Positions 37,241 through 46,999 of a stretch of DNA of 64,000 bases are shown piece by piece. This DNA is from Pseudooceanicola sp. (GTDB lineage: Bacteria > Pseudomonadota > Alphaproteobacteria > Rhodobacterales > Rhodobacteraceae): contig PAPR01000025.1 in NCBI GenBank assembly GCA_002709085.1, positions 1 to 64,000 of the forward strand, in the 5' to 3' direction. Numbering within the stretch: the stretch's first letter is position 1; every line of letters starts with the position of its first letter. Position numbers and translations under genes: made by a program. Under the pieces are notes generated by a model that was not told the DNA's origin, searched no databases, and saw nothing but the letters and a program-made list of their open reading frames with translations.

Positions 37241-37246
37241 TGGTCC

Positions 37247-37654
37247 TCACACCGTCGGTATTCCGTTGATCTTGCAGTTCTCGACCGTCACTTCGGCGTC
37301 GATCGTGCGCAACCCGGCGGGGATCGCCGCCGAGATGGTATAAATCGCATCTGCCTGCCAGAGGCCAGAGACTTCGGCAGTTTTTGTGCGCAAATGACGC
37401 GCGAATCCAAAGCCACGGATCAATGTGTACTGCGCCGCGGCACATTCTGCGTAAGTTGAGACGTCTTCAGCACCGCGCGCGCCACGCATCTTGACGTGAA
37501 ATGCCACGAGGTCATTGTCCAAGAGCCGGGTCTCGATCCCCTCGTAGCGCGCGCTGTCCGGCGCGCCCGTCGCGACCGGCGCCGCACCTGTGACGTCTCC
37601 GGCCGGAGTGCAGGCGGCCAGGGCCGCCGCGACTATGAGGGACGCGCGGATCAC
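37247..37654 (-). CDS. Small lipoprotein between nuoG and nuoH
   Basis: The 135-residue protein has a short signal sequence ([15 protein letters not shown]) with a type II lipobox LAAC, then an Ala/Pro linker and one compact domain (about 40-135) with three further cysteines (CAAAQ, ENCKING). No known domain is recognised. It overlaps the nuoG stop by four bases (ATGA), so its translation is tied to the complex I genes. Rhodobacter nuo operons contain unidentified frames at such positions. It is a predicted periplasm-facing membrane-anchored lipoprotein. Confidence 0.75.
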   Translation of the reverse strand: MIRASLIVAAALAACTPAGDVTGAAPVATGAPDSARYEGIETRLLDNDLVAFHVKMRGARGAEDVSTYAECAAAQYTLIRGFGFARHLRTKTAEVSGLWQADAIYTISAAIPAGLRTIDAEVTVENCKINGIPTV

Positions 37655-39669
37655 TCAGCCGCGACCGGGGCCGCCGCGCGCGCCGCGGCGTTGGCCGACA
37701 GTTCGGCCAGAACCTGGCTTGCGCGTGCAATCGGGTTGGTCAGGTAGTGATCCCGGATGGCGGGCACGAAATGCGCGTCGCCCATGTCGTCCACGGCCAC
37801 CGGGGCCCAGTCGTTGGACGGCACGGCATCGACCTTCTTGAGGTGCGGAACCGCCGCGATCAAGGCCTTGCGCAACTGCGCGAGGCTGTCGAACGGCAGC
37901 GCCTCACCGGTTTCAGCCGACAGCGCGCGCAGGATGGCCCAGTTCTCCTTGGCCTCGCCGGGGGCGAACCCGGCGCGCAAGGCCAGTTGAGGCCGCCCTT
38001 CGGTATTTACGAACAGCCCGTTTTCCTCGGTATAGGCCGCGCCTGGCAGGATGACGTCGGCACGGTGCGCGCCGCGGTCGCCGTGGCTGCCCTGATAGAT
38101 GACAAAGGACCCATCGCCGATTTCGACCTCGTCCGCGCCGAGGTTGTAGACGACGTCCGCGCCGTCAATCGCGGCGCTCAGCCCGCCGTCGGTTACGGCG
38201 CCGATGTCCAGCGCGCCGACGCGGCTGGCGGCCGTGTGCAGGACCATGAACTTCGACTCGGTGATTTCGGCAAACTTCATCGCATGGCCCAGGACGGCGG
38301 CACCGTCGGCCTCTCGCAGCGCCCCCTGCCCGACGATGACGATGGTGCTCTTGCCAATCGCGTCGCCGTCATGGTTCGCCGTCATCTTGGCCAAGGCAGC
38401 GCGGTCGGCCCCGATGTGATAATATTCGTAGGTGAGATCGACGGCCGGCCCGACCACGCCGACCTTGGCGCCGTTCAGCCAGGCCTTGCGAATCCGGGCG
38501 TTCAGTACCGGCGCTTCGTCACTCGGGTTGGTGCCGATCAGCATGATTGCATCGGCGGTATCGATATCCTCGATCCGCGCGGTTCCGACGTAGGCCGAGC
38601 GGTTGCCGGCCGGCAACCTCGCGCCATCGGTACGGCATTCGACCGAACCGCCCAGCCCCTCAACTAGTTGTTTCAGCGCAAAGGCGGCCTCGACCGGGGC
38701 CAGATCACCGATCAGGCCGGCGACCTTGCGGCCCTTCATCGCCTCGGCGGCCTTGCTCAGCGCTTCGGGCCATGTGGCGGGGCGCAGCTTGCCGTTTTCA
38801 CGGATGTAGGGTTTGTCCAGACGCTGGCGGCGCAGGCCGTCCCAGACGAAACGGGTCTTGTCGGAAATCCATTCCTCGTTCACGCCATCATGGTTGCGCG
38901 GCAGGATACGCATGACTTCGCGCCCCTTGGTATCCACGCGGATGCTGGAGCCGAGCGCATCCATCACGTCGATGGTCTCGGTCTTGGTCAGCTCCCACGG
39001 GCGGGCGGTGAAGGCGTAGGGCTTGGAGACCAGCGCGCCGACCGGGCAAAGGTCGATGATGTTGCCCTGCAAGTTCGAGTCGAGCGTCTGGTTGAGGTAG
39101 GAGGTGATCTCGGCATCCTCACCGCGTCCGGTCTGGCCCATCTGGCTGATCCCGGCGACCTCGGTGGTGAAACGCACGCAGCGGGTGCAGGAGATGCAGC
39201 GCGTCATATGAGTTTCGACCAGCGGGCCGAGGTCCAGATCCTCGCTCGCCCGCTTGGGTTCGCGGTAGCGGCTGAAATCCACGCCGTAAGCCATTGCCTG
39301 ATCTTGCAAATCACACTCGCCGCCCTGATCGCATATCGGGCAATCGAGCGGGTGGTTGATGAGCAGGAATTCCATCACGCCTTCGCGGGCCTTCTTGACC
39401 ATGGGCGAGTTGGTCTTGACCACGGGGGGCTGTCCCTCGGGCCCGGGGCGCAGATCCTTGACCTGCATCGCGCAGGAGGCGGCGGGTTTCGGCGGGCCGC
39501 CGACGACCTCGACCAGACACATCCGGCAGTTACCCGCGATGGAGAGGCGTTCGTGGTAACAGAAGCGCGGAACCTCGATCCCTGCCTGTTCACAGGCCTG
39601 AATGAGGGTAAGCTTGGGATCGACCTCGACTTCGTGGTCGTCGATGATGATCTTGCGCAGGTCAGACAT
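37651..39669 (-). CDS. nuoG: NADH-quinone oxidoreductase subunit G
   Basis: Largest peripheral subunit, holding one 2Fe-2S and two or more 4Fe-4S clusters; 672 residues, the short alphaproteobacterial and mitochondrial (75 kDa) form rather than the 908-residue E. coli one. N-terminal [15 protein letters not shown] (N1b), [18 protein letters not shown] (N5/N4 ligands) and CISCTRC are intact, followed by a molybdopterin-oxidoreductase-like domain without cofactor. The Shine-Dalgarno GAGAGA can pair with an upstream GGTCTC. Confidence 0.95.
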   Translation of the reverse strand: MSDLRKIIIDDHEVEVDPKLTLIQACEQAGIEVPRFCYHERLSIAGNCRMCLVEVVGGPPKPAASCAMQVKDLRPGPEGQPPVVKTNSPMVKKAREGVMEFLLINHPLDCPICDQGGECDLQDQAMAYGVDFSRYREPKRASEDLDLGPLVETHMTRCISCTRCVRFTTEVAGISQMGQTGRGEDAEITSYLNQTLDSNLQGNIIDLCPVGALVSKPYAFTARPWELTKTETIDVMDALGSSIRVDTKGREVMRILPRNHDGVNEEWISDKTRFVWDGLRRQRLDKPYIRENGKLRPATWPEALSKAAEAMKGRKVAGLIGDLAPVEAAFALKQLVEGLGGSVECRTDGARLPAGNRSAYVGTARIEDIDTADAIMLIGTNPSDEAPVLNARIRKAWLNGAKVGVVGPAVDLTYEYYHIGADRAALAKMTANHDGDAIGKSTIVIVGQGALREADGAAVLGHAMKFAEITESKFMVLHTAASRVGALDIGAVTDGGLSAAIDGADVVYNLGADEVEIGDGSFVIYQGSHGDRGAHRADVILPGAAYTEENGLFVNTEGRPQLALRAGFAPGEAKENWAILRALSAETGEALPFDSLAQLRKALIAAVPHLKKVDAVPSNDWAPVAVDDMGDAHFVPAIRDHYLTNPIARASQVLAELSANAAARAAAPVAAE

Positions 39670-39670
39670 G

Positions 39671-39710
39671 GTCTCTCACTTTGCTTCCGTCTTGCCGGGT
39701 TGAGACCGGC
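39671..39710 (-). promoter_or_regulatory. Alternative hairpins over the nuoG ribosome site
   Basis: On the mRNA, GGTCTC (39702-39707) can pair with GAGACC (39671-39676), which includes the nuoG Shine-Dalgarno and ends one base before the start codon. The same GGTCTC overlaps a competing stem GCCGGT/ACCGGC-like hairpin (39694-39710). The two structures exclude each other. The sequence supports pairing only; regulation is inferred. Confidence 0.35.
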
Positions 39711-39750
39711 TTGTTCTTGTCAGCCGATCCGGGACCGGCGGGCTTGGGTT

Positions 39751-39777
39751 TCCTCCGGCGCGCAGAGCGCCAGAGGA
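39751..39777 (-). promoter_or_regulatory. Hairpin in the gap before nuoG
   Basis: TCCTC (39751-39755) and GAGGA (39773-39777), then GGCGC (39757-39761) and GCGCC (39767-39771) with one C/A mismatch, make a 10-bp stem with a GCAGA loop. It lies in the 139-bp gap between the DUF5333 gene and nuoG. There is no T tract, so a terminator is unlikely. Confidence 0.45.
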
Positions 39778-39808
39778 CAGGTCGGGTCGCGGCGCATACC
39801 GCATGGCG

Positions 39809-40210
39809 TCACCGCAGGAAAGCGCCGATCTGGCTGTTCGCGGCCATTTCCATCCGCCCCAGCTTGCACAGGTCTTGCGTCGCCTTCGGGTCGAGCCCCT
39901 TGGCGCGCACATAGGCTTCGCCCATCTTGCGCATCCGGGCCTTTTCCGCGTCGCTTTTGCGGTAGGTGTCGATCTCTTCCTTGGTGTAGCCCATGGATTT
40001 CGCCTTCCCGGCGAGGTTCCACAAAAAGGCCAGCCCCTTGGCGGTGCGGGGCTTCAGTTCGGTGCATTTGTCGCTGATTTCGATCGCCATGGCGACGGCA
40101 AACATCTGGTTGTCGATCGCCGGCACGTCGCGCAGCGGCGTTTTGGCAGTCGCGGCGCTCGCTGTGCTCGCCACCAGGGTAAGGATCAGGGCAGTTGTCT
40201 TCAGGCGCAT
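39809..40210 (-). CDS. DUF5333 family periplasmic protein
   Basis: The 133-residue protein has a cleavable signal peptide (MRLKTTALILTLVASTASA, cleavage after ASA). The mature part is helical with two cysteines (DKCTEL and DLCKLG) that could form a disulphide in the periplasm. It resembles the DUF5333 family seen in Rhodobacteraceae nuo operons. The start at 40210 is supported by AGGGAA 7 nt upstream; the frame extends to 40387 without homology. Its role is unknown. Confidence 0.8.
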   Translation of the reverse strand: MRLKTTALILTLVASTASAATAKTPLRDVPAIDNQMFAVAMAIEISDKCTELKPRTAKGLAFLWNLAGKAKSMGYTKEEIDTYRKSDAEKARMRKMGEAYVRAKGLDPKATQDLCKLGRMEMAANSQIGAFLR

Positions 40211-40254
40211 GTCGGGTTCCCTTTCTTGCAGCCAGGGACAGCCAAATCGGCCGC

Positions 40255-40275
40255 CCCATCTGCTGCGCAGATGGG
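40255..40275 (-). promoter_or_regulatory. Perfect 9-bp hairpin upstream of the DUF5333 gene
   Basis: CCCATCTGC (40255-40263) and GCAGATGGG (40267-40275) pair perfectly with a TGC triloop. It lies in the 216-bp gap between a small lipoprotein gene and the DUF5333 gene, the longest gap in the operon. There is no T tract in the direction of transcription. Confidence 0.5.
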
Positions 40276-40426
40276 TGTCAGGGGCGTTGTTATGCAATGA
40301 CAAGCCGCCCAAGACATTGATATGCGGGAAAAACCGCTCATTCCGCCGCAACCCCGCCGGCGTGGTTCTGCCGTTGGCCGAGGTCAAGCACCACGGTCGA
40401 TCCCGAGAGGTGATATGCGCAATAGC

Positions 40427-40774
40427 CTACCATCCGGCGCATTCCCCACGCATGACAAGGGCGCCGTTGACGATGGGCAACTGCGCATCCTCAACATCCG
40501 GCGACACGACCCAGGTCAGATCGGACCGGCCAAACTGGCGAATGCAATATTCGTTGGCTTTCTGACGAGCAGCTTCGCGCGCACCGATGAGCGACCTGCC
40601 CGCGTCATTGACCGTGACGCCAAAGGCCGCACGGTCGTCGCGATTGCGGTCGAGCTTTACCCGGAAGAAATGTCCGTCATAAGCTTCGCGATTGCCGAAA
40701 GGATTTCCGCCGTTCTTTGCGCAAGCGCTCAGCGCCGTCATCGCAACGAGGGCAAGGATCAGGGTGCGCGTCAT
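40427..40774 (-). CDS. Small lipoprotein upstream of nuoG
   Basis: The 115-residue product has signal MTRTLILALVAMTALSAC with lipobox LSAC. The mature domain has DGHFFRVKLDRNRDDRAAFGVTV, EAARQKANEYCIRQFGRSDLTW and a C-terminal Cys (GECAGW), giving two cysteines that may pair. No known domain is recognised. The frame extends to 40837 with a Cys-rich non-homologous stretch, so the ATG at 40774 before the signal peptide is used. It follows the 160-residue lipoprotein gene by 64 bp. Confidence 0.7.
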   Translation of the reverse strand: MTRTLILALVAMTALSACAKNGGNPFGNREAYDGHFFRVKLDRNRDDRAAFGVTVNDAGRSLIGAREAARQKANEYCIRQFGRSDLTWVVSPDVEDAQLPIVNGALVMRGECAGW

Positions 40775-40838
40775 GCCGCGTCTCCGCAATACGGCGCGAC
40801 AGGGGAGGTCGCGGGTTTCACAACAAGGATCGCACAAG

Positions 40839-41321
40839 TCATTTGCACACCCCCATCAAGGTCCAGGCGCCATCGATCAGATAGCCGGCCCCATAATACT
40901 TGGTCGCGTCAGTTCCGGCCACCGGGCGGGCGATCAGCGCTGCCTTGGCCGGGGTCCAGCCGGGACGATCCACACAGCTGGCCGAGGCAGCGGCAACCGC
41001 CTTTTCATGCTCGGCCTCCGTCATCGGGTGGCCGTCGGCGTGATTGACCCGCAGCGCCGGAACGCCGCCATCCACAATGGTGAAGGGCGCATCGACCCGT
41101 GTCCCCAGCACCCAGGCATCCGCACGCCGACCCGGCGGTGAGGCCAGCGGCACAAAGGCCACGTCAAACGCGCCCTCGAAGATGTCTACACGAGTTGCCC
41201 CCGCCGCGCGGTCAATCCAGCTGTCGCGGATGCTCGCAGGCGTGCAGGCCGCCAGGCCGGCAGCTGCGACGAGACCCATGACGGACACGGAACGGATATG
41301 GCGCGACAGGCCCATGGTCAT
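40839..41321 (-). CDS. Lipoprotein following nuoF
   Basis: The 160-residue product has a signal peptide ending in lipobox GLAAC (about 22-26), then a domain with [30 protein letters not shown], a SCVDRPGW motif and a C-terminal GVCK. It is not assigned to a known family. The start overlaps the nuoF stop by four bases (41318-41321); an ATG two codons in is an alternative. Like its neighbour it is a predicted lipoprotein with two mature cysteines besides the lipid Cys, which suggests a disulphide. Confidence 0.72.
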   Translation of the reverse strand: MTMGLSRHIRSVSVMGLVAAAGLAACTPASIRDSWIDRAAGATRVDIFEGAFDVAFVPLASPPGRRADAWVLGTRVDAPFTIVDGGVPALRVNHADGHPMTEAEHEKAVAAASASCVDRPGWTPAKAALIARPVAGTDATKYYGAGYLIDGAWTLMGVCK

Positions 41322-42604
41322 TCGGCCGCCACGGGGATGCGCTTGTGCTTGATACGGTCTTCGATCACATCGCGGAAGTTGCGGATCAAACCCTGGATCG
41401 GCCAGGCGGCGGCATCGCCGAGGGCGCAGATGGTGTGCCCCTCGACCTGCTTCGTCACGTCCCAGAGCATGTCGATCTCTTCAGGGTCCGCCTCGCCCTT
41501 CACCAGACGCTCCATCACCCGCATCATCCAGCCGGTGCCTTCGCGGCAGGGCGTGCACTGGCCGCAGCTTTCATGCTTGTAGAACTTGGCCAGACGCCAG
41601 ATCGCCTTGATAATATCGGTCTGCTTGTCCATCACGATCACCGCCGCCGTCCCGAGGCCCGAGCCAAGCTCGCCCCTGAGGTAGTCGAAATCCATGACGG
41701 CGTCTTTCATCTTTTCCCCGCGGACACAGGGCACCGACGACCCGCCGGGGATCACCGCCAGCAAGTTGTCCCAGCCGCCGCGAATGCCACCGCAATGCTT
41801 GTCGATCAGCTCTTCAAAGGTGATCGACATCGCCTCTTCGACGACGCAGGGGTTATTGACGTGGCCAGAGATCGCGAACAGCTTGGTACCTGCGTTGTTC
41901 TCCCGCCCGAAGGAGGAGAACCACTCAGGCCCGCGTCGCAGGATGGTCGGCGCAACCGCAATGGATTCCACGTTGTTCACGGTGGTCGGGCAACCGTAGA
42001 GGCCAGCACCGGCCGGGAACGGCGGCTTCATCCGGGGCATGCCCTTGCGCCCTTCGAGCGATTCCAGCAGCGCGGTTTCTTCACCGCAGATATAGGCCCC
42101 TGCGCCGTGGTGCAGGTAGATGTCGAAATCCCAGCCGGACTTCGCCGCATTCGGCCCGACGAGGCCCGCGTCGTAGCATTCATCGATCGCGATTTGCAGC
42201 GCCTCACGCTCGCGGATGTATTCACCGCGCAGGTAGATGTAGCAGGCGTTTGCGTTCATCGCGAAAGAGGCGATCAGGCACCCTTCGATCAAGGTGTGGG
42301 GATCGTGGCGCATGATCTCCCGGTCCTTGCAGGTGCCGGGCTCGGATTCATCGGCGTTGACCACCAAATAGGCGGGACGGCCATCGCTTTCCTTCGGCAT
42401 GAAGGACCACTTGAGCCCGGTCGGGAAGCCAGCGCCCCCCCGGCCCCGCAGACCCGAGGCCTTCATCTGGTCGATGATCCAGTCGCGACCCTTCTGGATA
42501 ATGCCAGCGGTTCCATCCCAATGGCCACGGGCCTGCGCGCCCTTGAGCGAGCGGTCGTGCATCCCGTAGAGATTGGTGAAGATGCGGTCCTGATCCTTGA
42601 GCAT
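41318..42604 (-). CDS. nuoF: NADH-quinone oxidoreductase subunit F
   Basis: NADH- and FMN-binding subunit, electron entry point of complex I; 428 residues. [20 protein letters not shown] binds FMN and [23 protein letters not shown] is the second nucleotide motif, and [11 protein letters not shown] plus the later HTICALGD Cys bind cluster N3. It starts 3 bp after the DUF5337 stop. Confidence 0.96.
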   Translation of the reverse strand: MLKDQDRIFTNLYGMHDRSLKGAQARGHWDGTAGIIQKGRDWIIDQMKASGLRGRGGAGFPTGLKWSFMPKESDGRPAYLVVNADESEPGTCKDREIMRHDPHTLIEGCLIASFAMNANACYIYLRGEYIREREALQIAIDECYDAGLVGPNAAKSGWDFDIYLHHGAGAYICGEETALLESLEGRKGMPRMKPPFPAGAGLYGCPTTVNNVESIAVAPTILRRGPEWFSSFGRENNAGTKLFAISGHVNNPCVVEEAMSITFEELIDKHCGGIRGGWDNLLAVIPGGSSVPCVRGEKMKDAVMDFDYLRGELGSGLGTAAVIVMDKQTDIIKAIWRLAKFYKHESCGQCTPCREGTGWMMRVMERLVKGEADPEEIDMLWDVTKQVEGHTICALGDAAAWPIQGLIRNFRDVIEDRIKHKRIPVAAE

Positions 42605-42607
42605 GCT

Positions 42608-42844
42608 CTACCCTTTGTTATCCCGGCCTTGGCCATTCTGGCGCGCGCGCCAAATTTGTGTCGCTACCACCAGCGCCCAGACAAAGGCGGCGATGGCGAG
42701 AAAATCAATCAGAAGCGCATAGCGTCCCGGCAGTCCCAATCGGGGTCCGATCACCTGCGCCGCGATCCAGAGCAGCATTGCCCCGGCGATCACCAGCGCC
42801 ACCATCCGGCCCTTTCTCGCGTTTGCCTGATCCTGATCAGTCAT
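42608..42844 (-). CDS. DUF5337 small membrane protein
   Basis: The 78-residue protein has two membrane helices (about 16-33 and 44-63: VALVIAGAMLLWIAAQVIG and ALLIDFLAIAAFVWALVVA). It resembles the DUF5337 family of Rhodobacteraceae nuo operons. The ATG at 42844 has GAGG 6 nt upstream; a TTG at 42856, overlapping the upstream stop, is the alternative. It could be an accessory subunit or assembly factor of the membrane arm, but this is inference from position. Confidence 0.72.
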   Translation of the reverse strand: MTDQDQANARKGRMVALVIAGAMLLWIAAQVIGPRLGLPGRYALLIDFLAIAAFVWALVVATQIWRARQNGQGRDNKG

Positions 42845-42852
42845 ATGTTGCC

Positions 42853-43992
42853 TCAATAGACGCCGCCATCAGAGGCGCGCTTTGAGAATTCGGTTTCGCC
42901 ACCGGCGGCAAGCGTCTTGGCCTGCTCGACCCAGGTGTCGCGCATCACGCGGCCCTTGGCGCCTTTGACGTTCTGTTCGACCCAGGCCGCCTCGTCCGCT
43001 GTCCAGGTCGCGATCTGATCAAAGTGGTAGTAGCCCGCCGTATTCAGCGCGGCGTTCAGCTTGGGGCCTACGCCCTTGATCCACCTCAGATCATCCGCGC
43101 CGCCTGCGCGTGGTGCGGCGAGGCCCTCGGGCTTTGTCCCTGCGGCGATGGCGGCGGTTTCATCGGCGACCACCGGCACAGCGGCCGGGGGATCCGCAGG
43201 GGTGGCGATGTTGGTGCCGCCCTCGGACTGGATGTCGGCGATACCCTCTTCGGCAATTTTCGGTTCGGCGGTTGGCGTGGGCTTAGCGGTTGGCGTTTCC
43301 ACGGATTTTGTCGCGACGGGCGCGTCGGCGTCGGAAGGCGCGTCGTCGGGGGCAGCTTTGGCGGCGGAATTGGTTTCATGCGCCACAGTATCTGCAGAGG
43401 TGGTCTTGGCAGGCGTCTCAGGCGCTGATTCGGCCAGCTCAGCTTTGACAGACCCGTCCGTGTCCGCCGTGGAATCGGCCTTGGCTACAGCAGGCTTTGT
43501 CGGTGGGGTCGGTGAATCCTCAGTCCGGGCTCCGCTTGCTGGCGAGGGTGTCGTCGTGCCTTCGCTGGCCGTGCCATTCAGACCTGCCTGACCCGCGTCC
43601 GTCGAGGAGACGGGCGTCACGCTTTCGCTTGGTCCCTGCGAAGGCTCATCCGGCGTCGTCGCCGGCGGCTCTACCGGTTCAACCTCTGGTGCAGCGGGGG
43701 CGGTGGTCGGGACGGTCGAGACCGGCGGAACCGAAGGGGTCACCGCGCCGGGGGTCGTCGCAGTGCCCGTCGATTGCGCGCTTGTCGAGCCGGTCGATTG
43801 GCCGGTCATCGTCATGGTCGCGTCATCACCACCGCACAGGAAGCGAGTGAGCAAGATGCCCACGCCCGCGGCAATTACAACGGCAAGGATCAGGACAAAG
43901 AGGAACCACATCGCACCAGTCATCAGCACGAGAGCGACAATGCCCACGAATGCAGCGATGACCCAGCAGATCATTTTGCAATTATTGCCCAT
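42853..43992 (-). CDS. Membrane protein with disordered linker and NuoE-shared C-terminal domain
   Basis: The 379-residue product has two membrane helices at the start (about 7-50), a Cys/Gly spot (FLCGGDD), a long low-complexity Thr/Pro/Ala/Glu linker (about 60-290), and a C-terminal helix-hairpin-helix-like domain (about 290-379; LRWIKGVGPKLNAALN). The last 89 residues align by hand at about 60% identity with the C-terminus of the adjacent NuoE. It was probably formed by duplication of that tail. Its role is unknown; it may be an anchored partner of NuoE. It starts 27 bp after nuoE. Confidence 0.72.
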   Translation of the reverse strand: MGNNCKMICWVIAAFVGIVALVLMTGAMWFLFVLILAVVIAAGVGILLTRFLCGGDDATMTMTGQSTGSTSAQSTGTATTPGAVTPSVPPVSTVPTTAPAAPEVEPVEPPATTPDEPSQGPSESVTPVSSTDAGQAGLNGTASEGTTTPSPASGARTEDSPTPPTKPAVAKADSTADTDGSVKAELAESAPETPAKTTSADTVAHETNSAAKAAPDDAPSDADAPVATKSVETPTAKPTPTAEPKIAEEGIADIQSEGGTNIATPADPPAAVPVVADETAAIAAGTKPEGLAAPRAGGADDLRWIKGVGPKLNAALNTAGYYHFDQIATWTADEAAWVEQNVKGAKGRVMRDTWVEQAKTLAAGGETEFSKRASDGGVY

Positions 43993-44019
43993 CTGTCCGT
44001 CCCCTTAGCTGTCAGTGTT

Positions 44020-45468
44020 TCAGTCGTAGACGTCGCCTTTTTTCACCCGACCGGAAAATTCGGTGGACCCGCCATCCGCGAGGATACGGGCTTGTTCGAC
44101 CCATTTGTCGCGGCTGGCGCGGCCCTTGAACCCCTTGAGGTTGAGATCGACCCAGGCCAGTTCGGCTTCCGTGAACCGCGCGATCTGATCGAAATGGTAG
44201 ATACCCATGTCGTTGCACATCTTTTCCAGTGCAGGACCGATGCCCTTGATCTGCTTGAGGTTATCTGCGCCACCTTCGCGCGGAGCGCTCAGAGCCGCGG
44301 GCTTCGTGCCCTCCGACGCGGCGCTGTCCGCTACGACGCTGCCGCTTCCGGTGCTCTTTGGCGCGGCACTCTCCGGCGCGGGATTTTCGGTCGGCTTGCC
44401 CCCTGCCCCGGTCGCTGTCGATTTGGCATCCGGCGCGGTCGCTTGGGTTTCAGCGTGAGAAGTCGTCGTATCCGCCTCCGGCGTGGTCGCATCGTCCGTC
44501 GCCTCGACCTCGGGATCGGTGGCGGTCTCCGCGCCCTTCACCTGGCTTGTCGCCTCGGGTACCGGGTCGCTCTCACCGGAGGACACGGTTGCGCCGTCGC
44601 CTTCAGGCTCGCGCTTGGAGATGGGCCGCGCTTCGGAATCGGCCTGCGCCTCCTGCTCCGTCACCCCGGTCTTGTCGGCGGGCGCACCCTCGGCAGGCCG
44701 GGGCTCATCGCGAAGCGCACCGCCCCTCGGGTCCTCGACTGCCGGCGCCTCGGGGCGCGCCGTGTTCAACCAGGGAGTCAGGATGGGAACTTCGCTGCCA
44801 TCGATCCGCTTGACCGTATCGCCCAGCTCTGTCGCCAGCGCGACGGAGGCGTTGTGCTGCGTGCGCCCGCTTTCGTATTCGGTCAGCGACGTGAGGCCCT
44901 TGAGCGGCTCGGCGGCGTAGCGTCCGTTCTGCGGACCCGGCGTAGGCACCTTGCCCGCCGCCAATTCCGCGATGATCTCGCGCAGGCGGTCGGCGGTCAG
45001 ATCTTCGTAGTAATCCTTGCCAATCTGGGCCATCGGCGCGTTGGCGCAGGCCCCGAGGCATTCGACCTCTTCCCATGAGAACTTGCCATCAGCGGAAACC
45101 TGATGCGCCTTGGGGGCGATCAGTTCCTGACAGACCGCCACGAGGTCTTCGGCGCCGCAGATCATGCATGACAGGGTGCCGCAAATCTGGATGTTCGCAA
45201 TGGACCCGACAGGTTGCAGCTGAAACATGAAGTAGAATGTCGCGACTTCAAGCGCCCGAATATAGGCCATGCCCAGCATCTCGGCGATATGTTCGATCGC
45301 CGGACGGGTCAGCCAGCCCTCCTGCTCCTGCGCGCGCCACAACAGCGGAATGATGGCCGAGGCCTGACGGCCCTCGGGGTATTTCGTCACCTGCGCCTCG
45401 GCCCATTTCTGGTTTTCCGGGCTGAAGGCAAAACTGGCCGGTTGGTCTTTGTGAAGGCGACGCAGCAT
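44020..45468 (-). CDS. nuoE: NADH-quinone oxidoreductase subunit E, extended form
   Basis: The N-terminal 210 residues are a standard 24 kDa subunit, with the 2Fe-2S (N1a) cysteines C96, C101, C137 and C141 and [20 protein letters not shown]. Unlike canonical NuoE (about 170-240 residues) this protein has 482: residues about 240-400 are a disordered Ala/Glu/Thr/Pro-rich linker and about 400-482 a helix-hairpin-helix-type domain ([16 protein letters not shown]) shared with the following gene. The start overlaps the preceding lipoprotein stop by one base. Confidence 0.93.
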   Translation of the reverse strand: MLRRLHKDQPASFAFSPENQKWAEAQVTKYPEGRQASAIIPLLWRAQEQEGWLTRPAIEHIAEMLGMAYIRALEVATFYFMFQLQPVGSIANIQICGTLSCMICGAEDLVAVCQELIAPKAHQVSADGKFSWEEVECLGACANAPMAQIGKDYYEDLTADRLREIIAELAAGKVPTPGPQNGRYAAEPLKGLTSLTEYESGRTQHNASVALATELGDTVKRIDGSEVPILTPWLNTARPEAPAVEDPRGGALRDEPRPAEGAPADKTGVTEQEAQADSEARPISKREPEGDGATVSSGESDPVPEATSQVKGAETATDPEVEATDDATTPEADTTTSHAETQATAPDAKSTATGAGGKPTENPAPESAAPKSTGSGSVVADSAASEGTKPAALSAPREGGADNLKQIKGIGPALEKMCNDMGIYHFDQIARFTEAELAWVDLNLKGFKGRASRDKWVEQARILADGGSTEFSGRVKKGDVYD

Positions 45469-45782
45469 CAGGCACAGGCTCCGGTCGTCAGTTGGACACT
45501 ACCGTCTTCAAGACGGACGGCCTGCTTGTTGGCGATCTTGTAGGCGGTCATTTCGAGGACTTGCTGGCGGCTCATGCCCGTCTGGATTTCGACCGGCAGG
45601 TAATCCTTTTCGCTGCGCATCTTGCACCCGACCGAAGCGACAGCCGCATCATAAGAGGTTACGGCATCCAGCGGCACGCCCTGCGGCGGCATCGCACAGG
45701 CGGCAAGGGACAGAACGGTCAGGCCGAGGGCCACAGTCCGCAGGGAGGTGCGCGAAGCGAGGGGGGAGGTCAATTTGATCAC
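45468..45782 (-). CDS. Small lipoprotein between nuoD and nuoE
   Basis: The 104-residue protein has an N-terminal signal with lipobox LAAC at about 25-28 ([10 protein letters not shown]). The short mature part contains [54 protein letters not shown], with two cysteines near its ends. It is not recognised. The start overlaps nuoD by 4 bases (45779-45782), and the stop overlaps nuoE by one. It is a predicted envelope lipoprotein coupled to complex I expression. Confidence 0.7.
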   Translation of the reverse strand: MIKLTSPLASRTSLRTVALGLTVLSLAACAMPPQGVPLDAVTSYDAAVASVGCKMRSEKDYLPVEIQTGMSRQQVLEMTAYKIANKQAVRLEDGSVQLTTGACA

Positions 45783-46999
45783 CGGTCAATTTCTCCGAAT
45801 ACGATGTCGAGCGTGCCAATGATGGCCGCGACGTCGGCCAGTTGATGGCCCTTTGCGATGTAATCCATGGCGGCAAGGTGCGGATACCCCGGCGCGCGCA
45901 GCTTGGCCCGGTAGGGTTTGTTGCTGCCGTCGGACACGATGTAGACGCCGAATTCGCCCTTGGGGGCCTCGACTGCGGCATAGGTCTGACCCGCGGGAAC
46001 CTTGAACCCTTCTGTGTAGAGCTTGAAGTGATGGATCAGCGATTCCATCGAGGTCTTCATGTCCGTTCGCGAGGGCGGCGTGATCTTGCCACGCGCGAGG
46101 ATATCGCCCTGCCCTTCGGGCGCGCGCAGCTTCTCGATCGCTTGCCGGATGATGTATGTCGACTGGCGCATCTCTTCGACCCGGCAGAGGTAGCGATCAT
46201 AGCAATCGCCGTTCTTGCCCACGGGGATTTGGAAGTCGAACTCGTTGTAGCACTCATAGGGTTGCGAACGGCGCAGGTCCCAGGCCAGCCCCGATCCACG
46301 CACCATGACGCCGGAAAAGCCGTAGCGCTGAATGTCGTCCTCGGTGACGACGCCGATGTCGACGTTGCGCTGCTTGAAAATCCGGTTCTCGGTCAGCAGG
46401 GTGCCAAGGTCGTCGATGAAGTCAAAGAACTGGTCGGCCCAGGCCTCGATATCGTCCAGCAAGGCCGGCGGCAGATCCTGATGTACGCCGCCGGGGCGGA
46501 AATAGGCCGCATGCAGACGCGCGCCACAGGCCCGTTCGTAAAAGATCATCAGCTCTTCGCGCTGCTCGAACCCCCAGAGAGGCGGGGTCAGCGCACCCAC
46601 GTCCATCGCCTGCGTCGTGACGTTCATCAGGTGGTTCAACACGCGCCCGATCTCGGAATAAAGCACCCGGATCAGGGAGGCGCGGCGCGGCACTTCCACG
46701 CCTGTCAGCTTTTCGATGGCGAGGCACCAGGCGTGTTCCTGGTTCATCGGCGCGACGTAATCGAGGCGGTCGAGATAGGGCAGGTTCTGCAGGTAGGTCC
46801 TGCTTTCCATCAGCTTCTCGGTACCCCGGTGCAACAGCCCGACATGCGGGTCGCAGCGTTCTACGACCTCACCGTCAAGCTCCAGAACCAGACGCAGTAC
46901 CCCGTGCGCCGCAGGGTGCTGCGGACCGAAGTTCAGGTTGAAGTTGCGGATCTTCTGCTCGCCCGTCTGGGCGTCACCGAATTGGTTCGCGCCGTCCAT
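45779..46999 (-). CDS. nuoD: NADH-quinone oxidoreductase subunit D
   Basis: 49 kDa quinone-binding subunit, related to [NiFe] hydrogenase large subunits but without the metal cysteines; 406 residues. Contains [60 protein letters not shown] and the C-terminal [16 protein letters not shown]. It starts directly against the small 71-residue membrane-protein stop (46999). Confidence 0.96.
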   Translation of the reverse strand: MDGANQFGDAQTGEQKIRNFNLNFGPQHPAAHGVLRLVLELDGEVVERCDPHVGLLHRGTEKLMESRTYLQNLPYLDRLDYVAPMNQEHAWCLAIEKLTGVEVPRRASLIRVLYSEIGRVLNHLMNVTTQAMDVGALTPPLWGFEQREELMIFYERACGARLHAAYFRPGGVHQDLPPALLDDIEAWADQFFDFIDDLGTLLTENRIFKQRNVDIGVVTEDDIQRYGFSGVMVRGSGLAWDLRRSQPYECYNEFDFQIPVGKNGDCYDRYLCRVEEMRQSTYIIRQAIEKLRAPEGQGDILARGKITPPSRTDMKTSMESLIHHFKLYTEGFKVPAGQTYAAVEAPKGEFGVYIVSDGSNKPYRAKLRAPGYPHLAAMDYIAKGHQLADVAAIIGTLDIVFGEIDR

